This document shows positions 1-6,960 of a stretch of 53,699 nt of DNA, in pieces; position 1 is the stretch's first letter; the number at the start of each line of letters is the position of its first letter. Made by a program: the position numbers and the translations under genes. The stretch comes from Thermoplasmata archaeon (lineage in GTDB: Archaea; Thermoplasmatota; Thermoplasmata; Lutacidiplasmatales; UBA184). The stretch spans positions 1-53,699 of the forward strand of contig DAHUZZ010000013.1 in the NCBI GenBank assembly GCA_027314915.1, read 5' to 3'. The notes beneath the pieces are model-generated. The model worked only from the letters and a program-made list of their open reading frames with translations. It made no database searches and had not been told where the DNA came from.

Positions 1-252
1 GTCGACGTCGCGGAGAGAGGGGAGGGGGACGGGATGCCCCAGCTTGACGAGGAGCGCGTCGAACTGAAGGGCGAGGGCGCGATCGCCGAGAGCGACCAGC
101 TTCGCCCGTCGTTCATCGAGGACTCGGGGATCGACCCCATCGAGCCGACCGAGGTAGAGGAGGGTCTTCTTGCGGGGCTGGTTTCGAATACGACGGGAGG
201 TGGCCACCTCCCAGTACTGATGGCCTTTGACGGTGGCGGCGGTAAGGATCAC
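1..252 (-). CDS. IS transposase, N-terminal part (runs off the left edge)
   Basis: The reading frame is open from a GTG at 252 down to base 1 (84 codons). It starts VILTAATVKGHQYWEVATS and continues with RKKTLLYLGRLD. A motif of the form VKG-x-Y-Y/W-x-V..SxR followed by KPRxxTLxYLGRLD is the usual N-terminus of IS4/IS1634-type DDE transposases, which recognise the element ends and cut and paste the DNA. The catalytic region lies outside the window, so family membership rests on the N-terminus only. A TATA-like box about 24 nt upstream with no Shine-Dalgarno favours a leaderless GTG start. The plus-strand ORF across the same bases is a shadow. Confidence 0.66.
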   Translation of the reverse strand, partial: MILTAATVKGHQYWEVATSRRIRNQPRKKTLLYLGRLDGVDPRVLDERRAKLVALGDRALALQFDALLVKLGHPVPLPSLRDVD

Positions 253-271
253 GAGAGGGGGATAGTTTAGA

Positions 272-290
272 ATACATAAACACTTGTGTT
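272..290 (-). promoter_or_regulatory. Promoter with palindrome for the left-edge transposase
   Basis: On the minus strand TTTATGTA (273-280) lies about 24 nt before the GTG at 252. Directly upstream of it is an inverted repeat AACAC-TT-GTGTT (279-290), where TFB or a repressor could bind. Seen in sequence; function inferred. Confidence 0.45.
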
Positions 291-595
291 GGAATCTGCG
301 GTGTGGTGTCGATCCCAAGGGTTCAGAATACACACGCATCGGGCATTGGCCTCCAGACGAACAAGGAGGGCCCGGAGGGTCCGGGGCCGCCTCTCGGCGG
401 CGGTTAGGCAGTATTTAAACTACCAAACTCTCGCCTAGTGCTGGGCGTAAAGGTGGCCTACGACCTTCCGAGTGACCTTGAGCGGCCAAAGACTGACTCA
501 CTGAGGAATCTGGATTTGCTGTCGGATGTTCTAGCGTTCGTTTCCGATGGTGTGGGACTCGGTGAGTACGCGAATAGTTGCTGAAGGGAGTCCCA
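291..595. other. Non-coding stretch between transposase and first membrane gene
   Basis: No supported gene lies here. Base composition is lower in GC than the rest of the window. A TATA-like TATTTAAA is present at about 412-419, but it is too far from the ATG at 596 to give a leaderless message; it could start an mRNA with a leader of about 150 nt. The end of the insertion sequence should lie in this stretch, but its terminal repeat cannot be fixed without the other end. Confidence 0.4.
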
Positions 596-1150
596 ATGCA
601 GGGCACTTATGACCTGTCATCGTTTGCCGACGCCGGGTACAGCCCGGTCGCGAGGTATGTTTACTTTTCCGGTGCGGCATTCGTCGCTCTCATCGTGGCG
701 TGGATCACTCTCTCCGGTGCCGCGTCCATCTCTGCGCATCCGTCGCATTTTTGGCCGGCACTTCCAGGGATTCTGTTCACCCTAGCCATCGGCGGGATTG
801 TTATTGGAGCACAACTCTGGGGCGCCCTCGTCACGGGGGTCCGTGGAGGAACGCTTGCTAGCCTCGATAGCAGCGGACTCACCATTCACTTTGAAGGAGG
901 GCGCCTCCGTCGTGTTTCCTGGTCCAGCCAAACCCTTCGGCTTACTATCTATGATGCTAGGCGAAAGGGAGGTCTACCGGAACTGACCGATATCTGGATC
1001 AGGGTCCCTCGTGGTCCAGCCACCTTCATCCCGCCTGCGCTCCTCGAATCGATTATTGAAACCGCTAGGGCGAAGGGGTTGCGTGTTTCCTCGGCCGTCA
1101 CACCGGTGCGAGGCCGAGGACCCGTATGGCGAACGGAAATCCGAGCGTGA
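596..1150 (+). CDS. Small two-helix membrane protein with C-terminal PH-like domain, unknown function
   Basis: This is a 184-residue protein. After about 25 residues come two hydrophobic segments (roughly residues 25-45 and 58-80), then a soluble C-terminal part containing SSGLTIHFEGG and a Trp a few residues later, ending in an amphipathic helix (LLESIIETARAKGLRV). This layout resembles membrane-anchored PH-like domains of the YcxB/bPH type. The gene at 2762 encodes a relative with the same order of parts. ATG 596 is chosen over the upstream in-frame start at 578 because AAGGGAG sits just before it. No enzymatic motif was recognised. Confidence 0.6.
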   Translation: MQGTYDLSSFADAGYSPVARYVYFSGAAFVALIVAWITLSGAASISAHPSHFWPALPGILFTLAIGGIVIGAQLWGALVTGVRGGTLASLDSSGLTIHFEGGRLRRVSWSSQTLRLTIYDARRKGGLPELTDIWIRVPRGPATFIPPALLESIIETARAKGLRVSSAVTPVRGRGPVWRTEIRA

Positions 1151-1218
1151 GCGCTATATCAATCGAGTCTTGGTCAGCCGTTCCGACTTCTGCTCAATCC
1201 TGACGCGTGGAGGATGAC

Positions 1219-2742
1219 GTGGCGACCGACCTCTCGGGCTATGGACTCCGCGGCACCGGCGAACAGGAGTTCTACGCCTTCTACGTGAACCTAGGCAGCG
1301 GCGCCCCGGCGCCCTTCACCTCCGGCGTCAACCTGATCCTCGAGAGCCGCAAAGCGTTCCTCGCGTCACCCGCAGCGGGAATCCTCGAGAACACCACAAC
1401 CCAACAACAGTTCAACGAATCCAAGCTCGCCTGCCTCTGGAACTCGCAAGTCACCAGTCGGACGACGAACTCCACACCGAGTGAAACGGGGATCGCCGGG
1501 ACGTTCTCGGTTAACCTGACGGCAGACCCTTCGTGCGCATCGACGCTCCTGATGGAGCTCTCGGCACGTAACGCCACGGGGGTAACCGTCGGGCAGAACC
1601 GAACGCTGAGTTCGACGCAGATCGCTCTGCTGGGGCTCAGCACCCAGGTCGCCCAAGTTGCGGCGTACTTGCCGCCCGTAGGGTTCAACAGCGATCCGGG
1701 AGGCGGTCCGAGCGGGGTCCTCCAATCCATCGTGGAGACCGCAACAACCTACTTCGTCGGCGTCCTCGTCGCGGTCGGGAACTTCATCGCGGCGGTCGCC
1801 AAGGACGTGGTGGCGCTGGGCCAGCTCATCCTCGGGGCCATCGCGAAAGTGCTGTCGGCGGTGGCGGCCGCTGCACGGGCAGCACTCTCTGCAATAGAGA
1901 GCTTTCTGAACTTCGTCTTGTCGATTGCCCAACAACTGCTCCAGATCATCACAAGCCCGCTGACCTCCGGAATCGCCTCCTACGCCACGGGAAACAAGAA
2001 CGCGATGGTCAATGAGGCACATGACCTTCCATCGCGTGGAGGAAAAGGAATCACCACCCTCGACGGACAGTCGTACTGGTACAGCTTCGCCGGACCGGTG
2101 TTCTCTGTTTCGCTGGGTGTTGCGGCAGCTTTGACTGTTACGCTCGTCGTGCTCTCGGCTTTCACACTTGGCACATCATTCCTCTCGCCCTTGTTGGTCA
2201 AGCTTCTCATCGGGCCCGCGCTGCAGGGGTACGGGCTGGCGCAGGGTGGCTCGGTCCCCCATTCGCTTTCTAACACTGGCAGCGCCGCCATCTTCTTCAT
2301 CGAGGGCTTGGTCAACGCGACTGGCGGCCACCCGTCCGCGAACAACTCCACAGGATCCGGGTTGAGCCAAGCCGAAAGCTGGAACATTTCTGCAGCGGAC
2401 GCCGCCACCCTTTTCTCCGACCTCTTCACCCTCTCAGTGCCGCTTGTGACCTATGTGACCCTCTACGAGCTCTATGGGGTCGCCGGAAGTGTTGGAGAGA
2501 TGGTGTTGGGCATCACGCTCTCAGTGCTCTCCCTCATCTGGGACTGGGAGTCCATCAATCACAATTCGCTCTTCTGCGGGACCCAAGTGTTTCCCCTCAT
2601 TTTCTCGTTCCTTGGGGCCGCGATGGATTGGGATGCGTACTACAAGGGCGAGATTCCCGGTCCACTCGCGGGAGTTGGTTTCTCCACTGGACTGCTGGGG
2701 ATCAGCGTCTCACTCTGGTCATACACCCACCAGCATTGTTAG
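1219..2742 (+). CDS. Multi-pass membrane protein, unknown function
   Basis: About 507 residues. An N-terminal soluble region of about 150 residues contains several N-x-S/T sequons. It is followed by long Ala/Val/Leu-rich hydrophobic segments (about 175-250, 295-340, 400-440 and 455-500), which makes this an integral membrane protein. No family was recognised. The gene lies between two paralogous small membrane genes with which it probably forms an accessory unit. GTG 1219 follows GGAGG (1209-1213) at normal spacing; GTG 1207 is an alternative, and a TGA at 1201-1203 limits the frame upstream. GC content is lower than in neighbouring regions, which suggests transfer. Confidence 0.55.
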   Translation: MATDLSGYGLRGTGEQEFYAFYVNLGSGAPAPFTSGVNLILESRKAFLASPAAGILENTTTQQQFNESKLACLWNSQVTSRTTNSTPSETGIAGTFSVNLTADPSCASTLLMELSARNATGVTVGQNRTLSSTQIALLGLSTQVAQVAAYLPPVGFNSDPGGGPSGVLQSIVETATTYFVGVLVAVGNFIAAVAKDVVALGQLILGAIAKVLSAVAAAARAALSAIESFLNFVLSIAQQLLQIITSPLTSGIASYATGNKNAMVNEAHDLPSRGGKGITTLDGQSYWYSFAGPVFSVSLGVAAALTVTLVVLSAFTLGTSFLSPLLVKLLIGPALQGYGLAQGGSVPHSLSNTGSAAIFFIEGLVNATGGHPSANNSTGSGLSQAESWNISAADAATLFSDLFTLSVPLVTYVTLYELYGVAGSVGEMVLGITLSVLSLIWDWESINHNSLFCGTQVFPLIFSFLGAAMDWDAYYKGEIPGPLAGVGFSTGLLGISVSLWSYTHQHC

Positions 2743-2761
2743 AGATTGGAGGAGGGAGAAC

Positions 2762-3322
2762 ATGACGAGGTTCAGCTTGGAATCTGACCGGCAATATTCT
2801 TTCGCGAGGGGTCAGCGGCATGTGTTTGTCATCGGGTGCATGGTCCTCATTGCGCTGGCCGCGTGGTGGCTACTAGCCCCTCCCCTAAGCTCGGTGATGA
2901 CGGGAGGCGGAGCCTCGGGTCTCGTCGGGCCGATGGGGACAATGTTCGCACTGGGGTCAGTGGTGATTGCGCTCCTTATCGCATTCAGTTACATCATGAT
3001 GGTTCGATTTGGTGAGCCCGCGGAGTACGTCGATGTGGGCGCCGATGGTATCGAACTCGTCTACAGGTCCGGTGACACGAAGGAATGGCGCTGGTCTGAC
3101 ACCAATACCCGCATCCACATCATCGAGGCGACAGAATCTACGGGGCGTCGGATCATCAAGTTAAGCAATTGGAACATCGCATTGTCGCCCTTGACAGAGG
3201 CGGCGCTTGCAGCCATCATGGCATCCGCAGAGCAGGCTGGGTTGCGTGTCGAGTCACGGTCGGCGAACGAGGTATTCCGATCGGTGCGGTACCTCACGAT
3301 TTCCCACCGAACTGAAAGCTGA
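2762..3322 (+). CDS. Small two-helix membrane protein with PH-like domain, paralogue of the gene at 596
   Basis: 186 residues. There are two membrane helices (about 20-40 and 60-82), then a soluble region with GADGIELVYRSGD, a Trp-Arg-Trp run and a C-terminal helix ending EQAGLRVES. The order and several residues match the product at 596 (G-I/L-x-hydrophobic-x-F/Y, then RVxW-like, then the helix ending GLRV-S/E-S). The open frame extends far upstream, but ATG 2762 is chosen because it directly follows GGAGGAGGGAGA. It lies 19 nt after the 1219 gene, so co-transcription is likely. Function unknown. Confidence 0.62.
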   Translation: MTRFSLESDRQYSFARGQRHVFVIGCMVLIALAAWWLLAPPLSSVMTGGGASGLVGPMGTMFALGSVVIALLIAFSYIMMVRFGEPAEYVDVGADGIELVYRSGDTKEWRWSDTNTRIHIIEATESTGRRIIKLSNWNIALSPLTEAALAAIMASAEQAGLRVESRSANEVFRSVRYLTISHRTES

Positions 3323-3492
3323 GTGGCTCGACTGTGGCACACTGGGAGCGGCGTTCCGGTCGCAGGCTGCTGCAAGCCCGAGATGAGCAGATGGATCTCG
3401 TCCCCACGGGGCTCGCCGTCTTGTTCGTTCGCCGAGAACCATCGAGCGGAGCTCCGAAGCGAGCCGGCCCCCCGATAGGGCGCGTCCCGGCC

Positions 3493-3729
3493 TCAACCCG
3501 CTCGGTGTGACCCACTCGCCAGGAGTTCCCGGCTCAGCTTCAGCGCCGCCGTCGCGAGCAGGGCGGCGGCCGGGATCGAGACCGCCAGCGCCACCGCGGC
3601 GGTGGGCACGGGGAACTCGGGACGCGAGAGCAGCACCACGACGAGGGGCCCGGCGGCCACGAGGAGCGACAGTGCCAGTATCCCCGCGCCGAGCCAGCCG
3701 AGCAGGTGGCGAGGGACGAGCTGGTTCAC
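3493..3729 (-). CDS. 78-residue protein with two membrane helices
   Basis: After a short N-terminus (MNQLVPRHL) there are two hydrophobic helices, about residues 10-33 and 42-64, then a short basic tail. The GTG start overlaps the TGA of the recombinase gene by four bases, and GGAGG precedes it at normal distance, so the two genes are translationally coupled. No function is recognised. Small two-helix proteins of this kind are common in archaeal integrated elements (holin-like, or plain membrane proteins). Confidence 0.6.
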   Translation of the reverse strand: MNQLVPRHLLGWLGAGILALSLLVAAGPLVVVLLSRPEFPVPTAAVALAVSIPAAALLATAALKLSRELLASGSHRAG

Positions 3730-4295
3730 GCACCCTCCATCAAGGCCACGACCTCCGCGTCCCGATCTCTCGCCGCCCCTCGGCAGTACCGGATCGCCTC
3801 CTTCGGCGACACGTTCCCGAGGCGCACCACCACCTCGGGATCCCTGACCCGACGGGCGAGCTGCGAGAGGAAGGTGTGCCGGAGCGTCCGGGGGGTGCAA
3901 CTCCCCCGGATTCCCGCGGCTCGGGCCACATCCTGGACCAGACGGTTGTACGTCTTCTCGGACCGCCGGGGGAGTAGCGAGGCGACGATCTCTTGGGCCC
4001 ACCCGGTGACGACGTCGGACTTTCCCAGCGGGACCGCGGTAGCCGCCTCGATGCCGCGCTTCTTGGGGCGGTTCCACTTCGCGTAGAGGAGCCCCCTGCC
4101 CTCGACCTCGAGGCGCAGGCGGCGGCCCTCGGGATCCGCAAGGACGCTCGGGTTCATCCCGGTGGACAACAACCACCGCACGACCAGTTCGGGACGCAAT
4201 CCCGCGTAGTAGCCCGCCGGGGGCACCCACATCCTCGCGGCTTCGCGGAGCGCAACGAGCTCCGCGTCGGTCAGCGCCTCGGTTGTCGACGCCAT
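3726..4295 (-). CDS. Tyrosine-recombinase (integrase) family protein, catalytic residues partly replaced
   Basis: 189 residues matching the catalytic half of phage-type integrases, which cut and rejoin DNA at att sites through a Tyr nucleophile. The C-terminal box TPRTLRHTFLSQLARR and the ending SPKEAIRYCRG (candidate Tyr) are clear. However, the first Arg normally found in TGLRxxEL is replaced (STGMNPSVL), the usual first His of HxLRH is Arg, and LGH is LGN. The DNA-binding N-terminal domain is short or absent. It is either a diverged enzyme or an inactive remnant. It belongs to a minus-strand gene cluster and supports an integrated element here. Confidence 0.68.
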   Translation of the reverse strand: MASTTEALTDAELVALREAARMWVPPAGYYAGLRPELVVRWLLSTGMNPSVLADPEGRRLRLEVEGRGLLYAKWNRPKKRGIEAATAVPLGKSDVVTGWAQEIVASLLPRRSEKTYNRLVQDVARAAGIRGSCTPRTLRHTFLSQLARRVRDPEVVVRLGNVSPKEAIRYCRGAARDRDAEVVALMEGA

Positions 4296-4455
4296 CAGGC
4301 CCCCGTGTCCGAGTCTGGGCCGGATTCGGACTTGCGCCGTGGATGGGGGAGCTCGGACCACGGTCCAACTCGGACACCCTCGGAAGGCGCGTCCTGTGTC
4401 CGACTCGTCGGGGCGCGTCTGGAGGGTGGGACCCGGGCGTAGATCGCGGCGCGGG

Positions 4456-4812
4456 TCACGGCGGCGCCTCCGCAAGTATCCCCGTGTGGTTCTCGAGCTC
4501 GAGCAGGAGCGCGCGGTCCATCGCCAGCAGCCGCGCCTCCCAGGTGCGATCGGGCGTCCCTCCGCGGAGGACGTCGGCGCGGAACTCCGCGGCCGGCAGG
4601 TCGGCCGGCCTGACGATGCGAACCGTGCGGAGAGTGGCGACCCCGACCTTGTGTTCATTCCAGAATGAGTGGCCCGTCTCCCGCCAGAGAACGAAGGCGC
4701 TGCCGACGAGCCCGCGGTAGTAACGCTCCTTGTCCGGCCGGTAGGAGCGGATTGTCGTGAACCTCGGCTCGCGGAGCTTGTCCCAGTCCTCGGAGAACTT
4801 GATGCGGGTCAT
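4456..4812 (-). CDS. 118-residue hypothetical protein of the integrated element, possible PUA/ASCH-like fold
   Basis: The protein begins MTRIKFSEDWDKL and has FTTIRSYR near residue 20. The F-T-T-I-R motif followed by a beta-rich core and K-x-G resembles ASCH/PUA-like RNA-binding domains, but this is a weak likeness. The ATG overlaps the TGA of the upstream gene by four bases (ATGA at 4812-4809), so it is the third gene of a coupled set. No catalytic motif is visible. Confidence 0.55.
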   Translation of the reverse strand: MTRIKFSEDWDKLREPRFTTIRSYRPDKERYYRGLVGSAFVLWRETGHSFWNEHKVGVATLRTVRIVRPADLPAAEFRADVLRGGTPDRTWEARLLAMDRALLLELENHTGILAEAPP

Positions 4813-5093
4813 GCGAACGCCTCCGCCCCTAGCCCGGCCCAGAACCCGTCGTTCCGACGGACCTGCCGTTCGGCTTGCCCCCGGGCCAGTTCCCGGACGT
4901 ATGCCCGCTCCAGGAACGCCATCCGAGACTCGTACGTCGCGAGCAACTCCCCGAGCCTGCGCTTCGCGTACGGGCTTCTCTCGGCGAGCTCCCGGAGCAG
5001 CTCGCCCTGCGCCCGGGCGTACCCCGAGAGGGTGAGGATCGCCGTATCCTTCTCACGGTCGGTGAGCTCCGAGAGGCGCACTTGGCGGCTCAT
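4809..5093 (-). CDS. 94-residue helical hypothetical protein of the integrated element
   Basis: Charged and almost wholly alpha-helical by composition (LSELTDREKDTAILTLSGYA, then Arg/Glu-rich heptad-like helices). The N-terminal part could be a small helix-turn-helix, but no signature is certain. Both ends overlap neighbouring genes by ATGA, which places it in one transcript with the genes at 5617 and 4812. Function unknown. Confidence 0.55.
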   Translation of the reverse strand: MSRQVRLSELTDREKDTAILTLSGYARAQGELLRELAERSPYAKRRLGELLATYESRMAFLERAYVRELARGQAERQVRRNDGFWAGLGAEAFA

Positions 5094-5617
5094 GCGGCGA
5101 TCGACGCCTCCTCGTCGAGTGGACGGGCCCCGAGGTTGCCCCGCAGGTAGTTGTAGTCGCGGACCTGGCTGGGTAGCGGGATGCGGTCCTCGATGGTCCA
5201 CTCGTCGCCTGTCCTGTAGACGGGGCGGACGAGACCGTTCTCGCAGAAGCCTGCGACCACATGCAGCCGCCTTGGGGGCCGGTAGGCCGGGAAGGTCTCG
5301 AGCACGACCCGGTCGACCGAGGAGAACGGGGCGAGCCACCCGAACGGATGTGGACCGTAGAGCCGCGCCAGCGCGCGGATCGCGGTCTGGTCGACCTTGC
5401 GGGGGGATGCAGAGCGCGCACACACGTGCTGCTTCCAGCGCCACGCCTCGAGCAACTCCTGGAGCGTGGCGTCCACGACCGCCGGTCGACCGCCCCGCTT
5501 GATCCCGTCCACTATCGGGCCGGACCCCCCTACGAGACGACGGCGAGCCACGATCCTCTGGACACGCCGAAACGTGACCGGAGTCTCACGTGACAACCGG
5601 TAGGTTGCACGGCACAC
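5090..5617 (-). CDS. 175-residue hypothetical protein, first gene of an element operon
   Basis: The N-terminus is Arg-rich. The conserved-looking part starts at about residue 33 (GPIVDGIKRGGRPAVVD) and contains a Trp/Lys/His-rich helix and several aromatic residues. No known domain was recognised. The start is uncertain: GTG 5617 is the longest, while internal GTGs would remove the basic leader. Upstream lie paired repeats (5632-5675) that overlap the likely promoter. The gene heads a three-gene chain with 4-nt overlaps. Confidence 0.5.
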   Translation of the reverse strand: MCRATYRLSRETPVTFRRVQRIVARRRLVGGSGPIVDGIKRGGRPAVVDATLQELLEAWRWKQHVCARSASPRKVDQTAIRALARLYGPHPFGWLAPFSSVDRVVLETFPAYRPPRRLHVVAGFCENGLVRPVYRTGDEWTIEDRIPLPSQVRDYNYLRGNLGARPLDEEASIAA

Positions 5618-5631
5618 GCTACCCCCTGCCG

Positions 5632-5675
5632 ATTCCGGTGTCGGAATAGGGGGGGTTTAGGTGTCGGAATTGGGG
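5632..5675. promoter_or_regulatory. Operator-like repeats upstream of the 5617 operon
   Basis: The plus strand carries ATTCCG-GTGT-CGGAAT (5632-5647), a perfect 6-bp inverted repeat. The 16-mer GGTGTCGGAATAGGGG (5637-5652) recurs as GGTGTCGGAATTGGGG (5660-5675), 23 bp away, about two helical turns. On the minus strand the repeats overlap TATA-like sequences 30-40 nt before GTG 5617. This fits a repressor site; the protein that binds it is unknown. Confidence 0.5.
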
Positions 5676-5836
5676 GCCGGGAGAGGGAGGGGAGGGGTCG
5701 GGAAGGGGTCGGAAGGGAGCGGTCTCTGACGGAGCGCCGTGTGTGGCAGAGGCAGAGACCTTCCGGGGACCGTGCGTGCGTGCTCGCGGGGGTGTTTCGG
5801 GCGCGGACGTCGACTCCGGTTCGGTCCCGGACATGG

Positions 5837-6082
5837 TCAGAGCCTCCGCGGAGCGAGCGGGACGAAGACGAACGGGTCGAACCCGTGGAGCCGACAGAAC
5901 GTGATCCGCAGGGTAGGGTTGCGGAACGCGGTCGACCTGCACCTCGAGCACACCGCGAGGACGGGCGCCGGCTCGGCCCCGAGTGGGCCGGCGGTCTCCT
6001 CTCCCTCACCGAGCCGGCCTGACGGGGCGCCCGAGGTACCTCGTGCGTGGAATCCGGGGGGAGCGCGAGTGGAGGCGCTCAT
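5837..6082 (-). CDS. 81-residue protein with a C2CH zinc-finger-like motif
   Basis: The N-terminal half is low-complexity. The C-terminal half holds CSRCRSTAFRNPTLRITFC followed by RLH, a C-x2-C-x14-C-x2-H arrangement that could bind one zinc. Small zinc-finger proteins of this size are typical of archaeal viruses and plasmids and often bind DNA. The ATG overlaps the TGA of the upstream 66-residue gene by four bases. It could be the regulator acting on the repeats just downstream; that is inference. Confidence 0.5.
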   Translation of the reverse strand: MSASTRAPPGFHARGTSGAPSGRLGEGEETAGPLGAEPAPVLAVCSRCRSTAFRNPTLRITFCRLHGFDPFVFVPLAPRRL

Positions 6083-6279
6083 CGGACGAGTACCTCCTCC
6101 AGCTGGTGGATATCGTCGGGGACCGCGGCGAGAGGGCCGAGCTCGGCCCAGTAAAGGTGCCACAGGCGGTCGAAGTCCTCAGGGATCCTGCGGCGGGAGA
6201 GCCACTGCCCCCTCAGCTCGGCCTTGTGATCGAGAGGATCCTCAAGCGCGAAGCGCGCGGGACGGGTAGCCGCGGCCAC
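6079..6279 (-). CDS. 66-residue hypothetical protein
   Basis: A short acidic/aromatic protein (WLSRRRIPEDFDRLWHLYWA, then an acidic end with IHQLEEVLVR). The GTG start is preceded by GGGGGTGG. Its stop overlaps the start of the zinc-finger gene, so the two are coupled. No domain is recognised. The frame is supported mainly by the precise ATGA overlap and by coding-like composition. Confidence 0.42.
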   Translation of the reverse strand: MAAATRPARFALEDPLDHKAELRGQWLSRRRIPEDFDRLWHLYWAELGPLAAVPDDIHQLEEVLVR

Positions 6280-6519
6280 TCAAGCCACCCCCAGTGGCGA
6301 ATCGATGCCGAGGGGGAACGACCCCGCGGGCTCGATCCGTCGAATCCCTCTCCCCGCACCCGAACTCCGCTGCGCCGGTCGTGCCGGCGCCGCTCGCCCC
6401 GGGGGGCGCGCACGGGCGCCCCACGGGGTTCCATTCGGGCACGGGCGAAGGGCGATCGGCCCGGGCGACCTCGCCGGGGCGGAGCCCGCTGGGCATCGCG
6501 CGGTCGCCCCTCCATCCTG

Positions 6520-6528
6520 TGAAATAGG
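6520..6528 (+). promoter_or_regulatory. TATA-like box for the 6549 gene
   Basis: TGAAATAGG is centred about 25 nt before ATG 6549, giving a leaderless start. The same 11 bases TGAAATAGGCG recur at about 16127. Confidence 0.4.
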
Positions 6529-6548
6529 CGACCGACGTGGAACCGGAC

Positions 6549-6920
6549 ATGCCCACTCGAGCCCGAGCTCCCCGCCGAGGAGGATCCCCCGCGCCGGCTC
6601 GCCGCGTCCGCCGGTCCCCCGCCCGCCGGTCGACCCCCGGCGGCACGAAGACCTCCCGGGCGCTCGGCGTGCCGGCGATCGTTCCCGGGAGCATCCCGGC
6701 CGGCGCGGAGGGTGTCGCGACCCCCCGCGTCGAACGCCCCAATTCCCAGGCCGTCTGCCGGGGATGCGGTCGGATCCTCGAGCTCGGCCTCACCCTCGAG
6801 GAGCTTCGCCACCTCTCCGATCTCGCGGTCCGGGCGCCCCCGGGATGGAGGATCGACGGGCTCTCGTTCACGCTGATGGGGGCCTGCCGGGCGTGCCGAC
6901 AAGGACGACGGGTCCGGTGA
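6549..6920 (+). CDS. Zinc-ribbon protein resembling only the C-terminal half of Fur regulators
   Basis: 123 residues. The last 55 carry CRGCGRILEL, an LTLEEL helix and a final GACRACRQG. The order C-x2-C-G...helix...L-x-G-x-C-x2-C is the C-terminal metal-binding/dimerisation domain of Fur-type metal regulators. The N-terminal 65 residues are Arg/Pro/Ala-rich and disordered, with no recognisable winged helix, so it cannot bind DNA in the usual Fur way. ATG 6549 is preferred over GTG 6537 because of the TATA-like box at 6520. It could be a diverged Fur relative or a metal carrier. Confidence 0.6.
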   Translation: MPTRARAPRRGGSPAPARRVRRSPARRSTPGGTKTSRALGVPAIVPGSIPAGAEGVATPRVERPNSQAVCRGCGRILELGLTLEELRHLSDLAVRAPPGWRIDGLSFTLMGACRACRQGRRVR

Positions 6921-6960
6921 CGGTCGACCGAGGTCCCCGGCCCCGCGGCGCTCCGACGCC

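Noticed and set aside
34-270. Plus-strand 78-residue ORF at the left edge
   Set aside because: The minus strand of the same bases gives a transposase-like N-terminus with its own promoter; the plus frame has no likeness to a protein.
6242-6871. Minus frame that could be an extra element gene (ending near 6242)
   Set aside because: It overlaps the 66-residue gene and the zinc-ribbon gene, has low-complexity composition and no coupled start.
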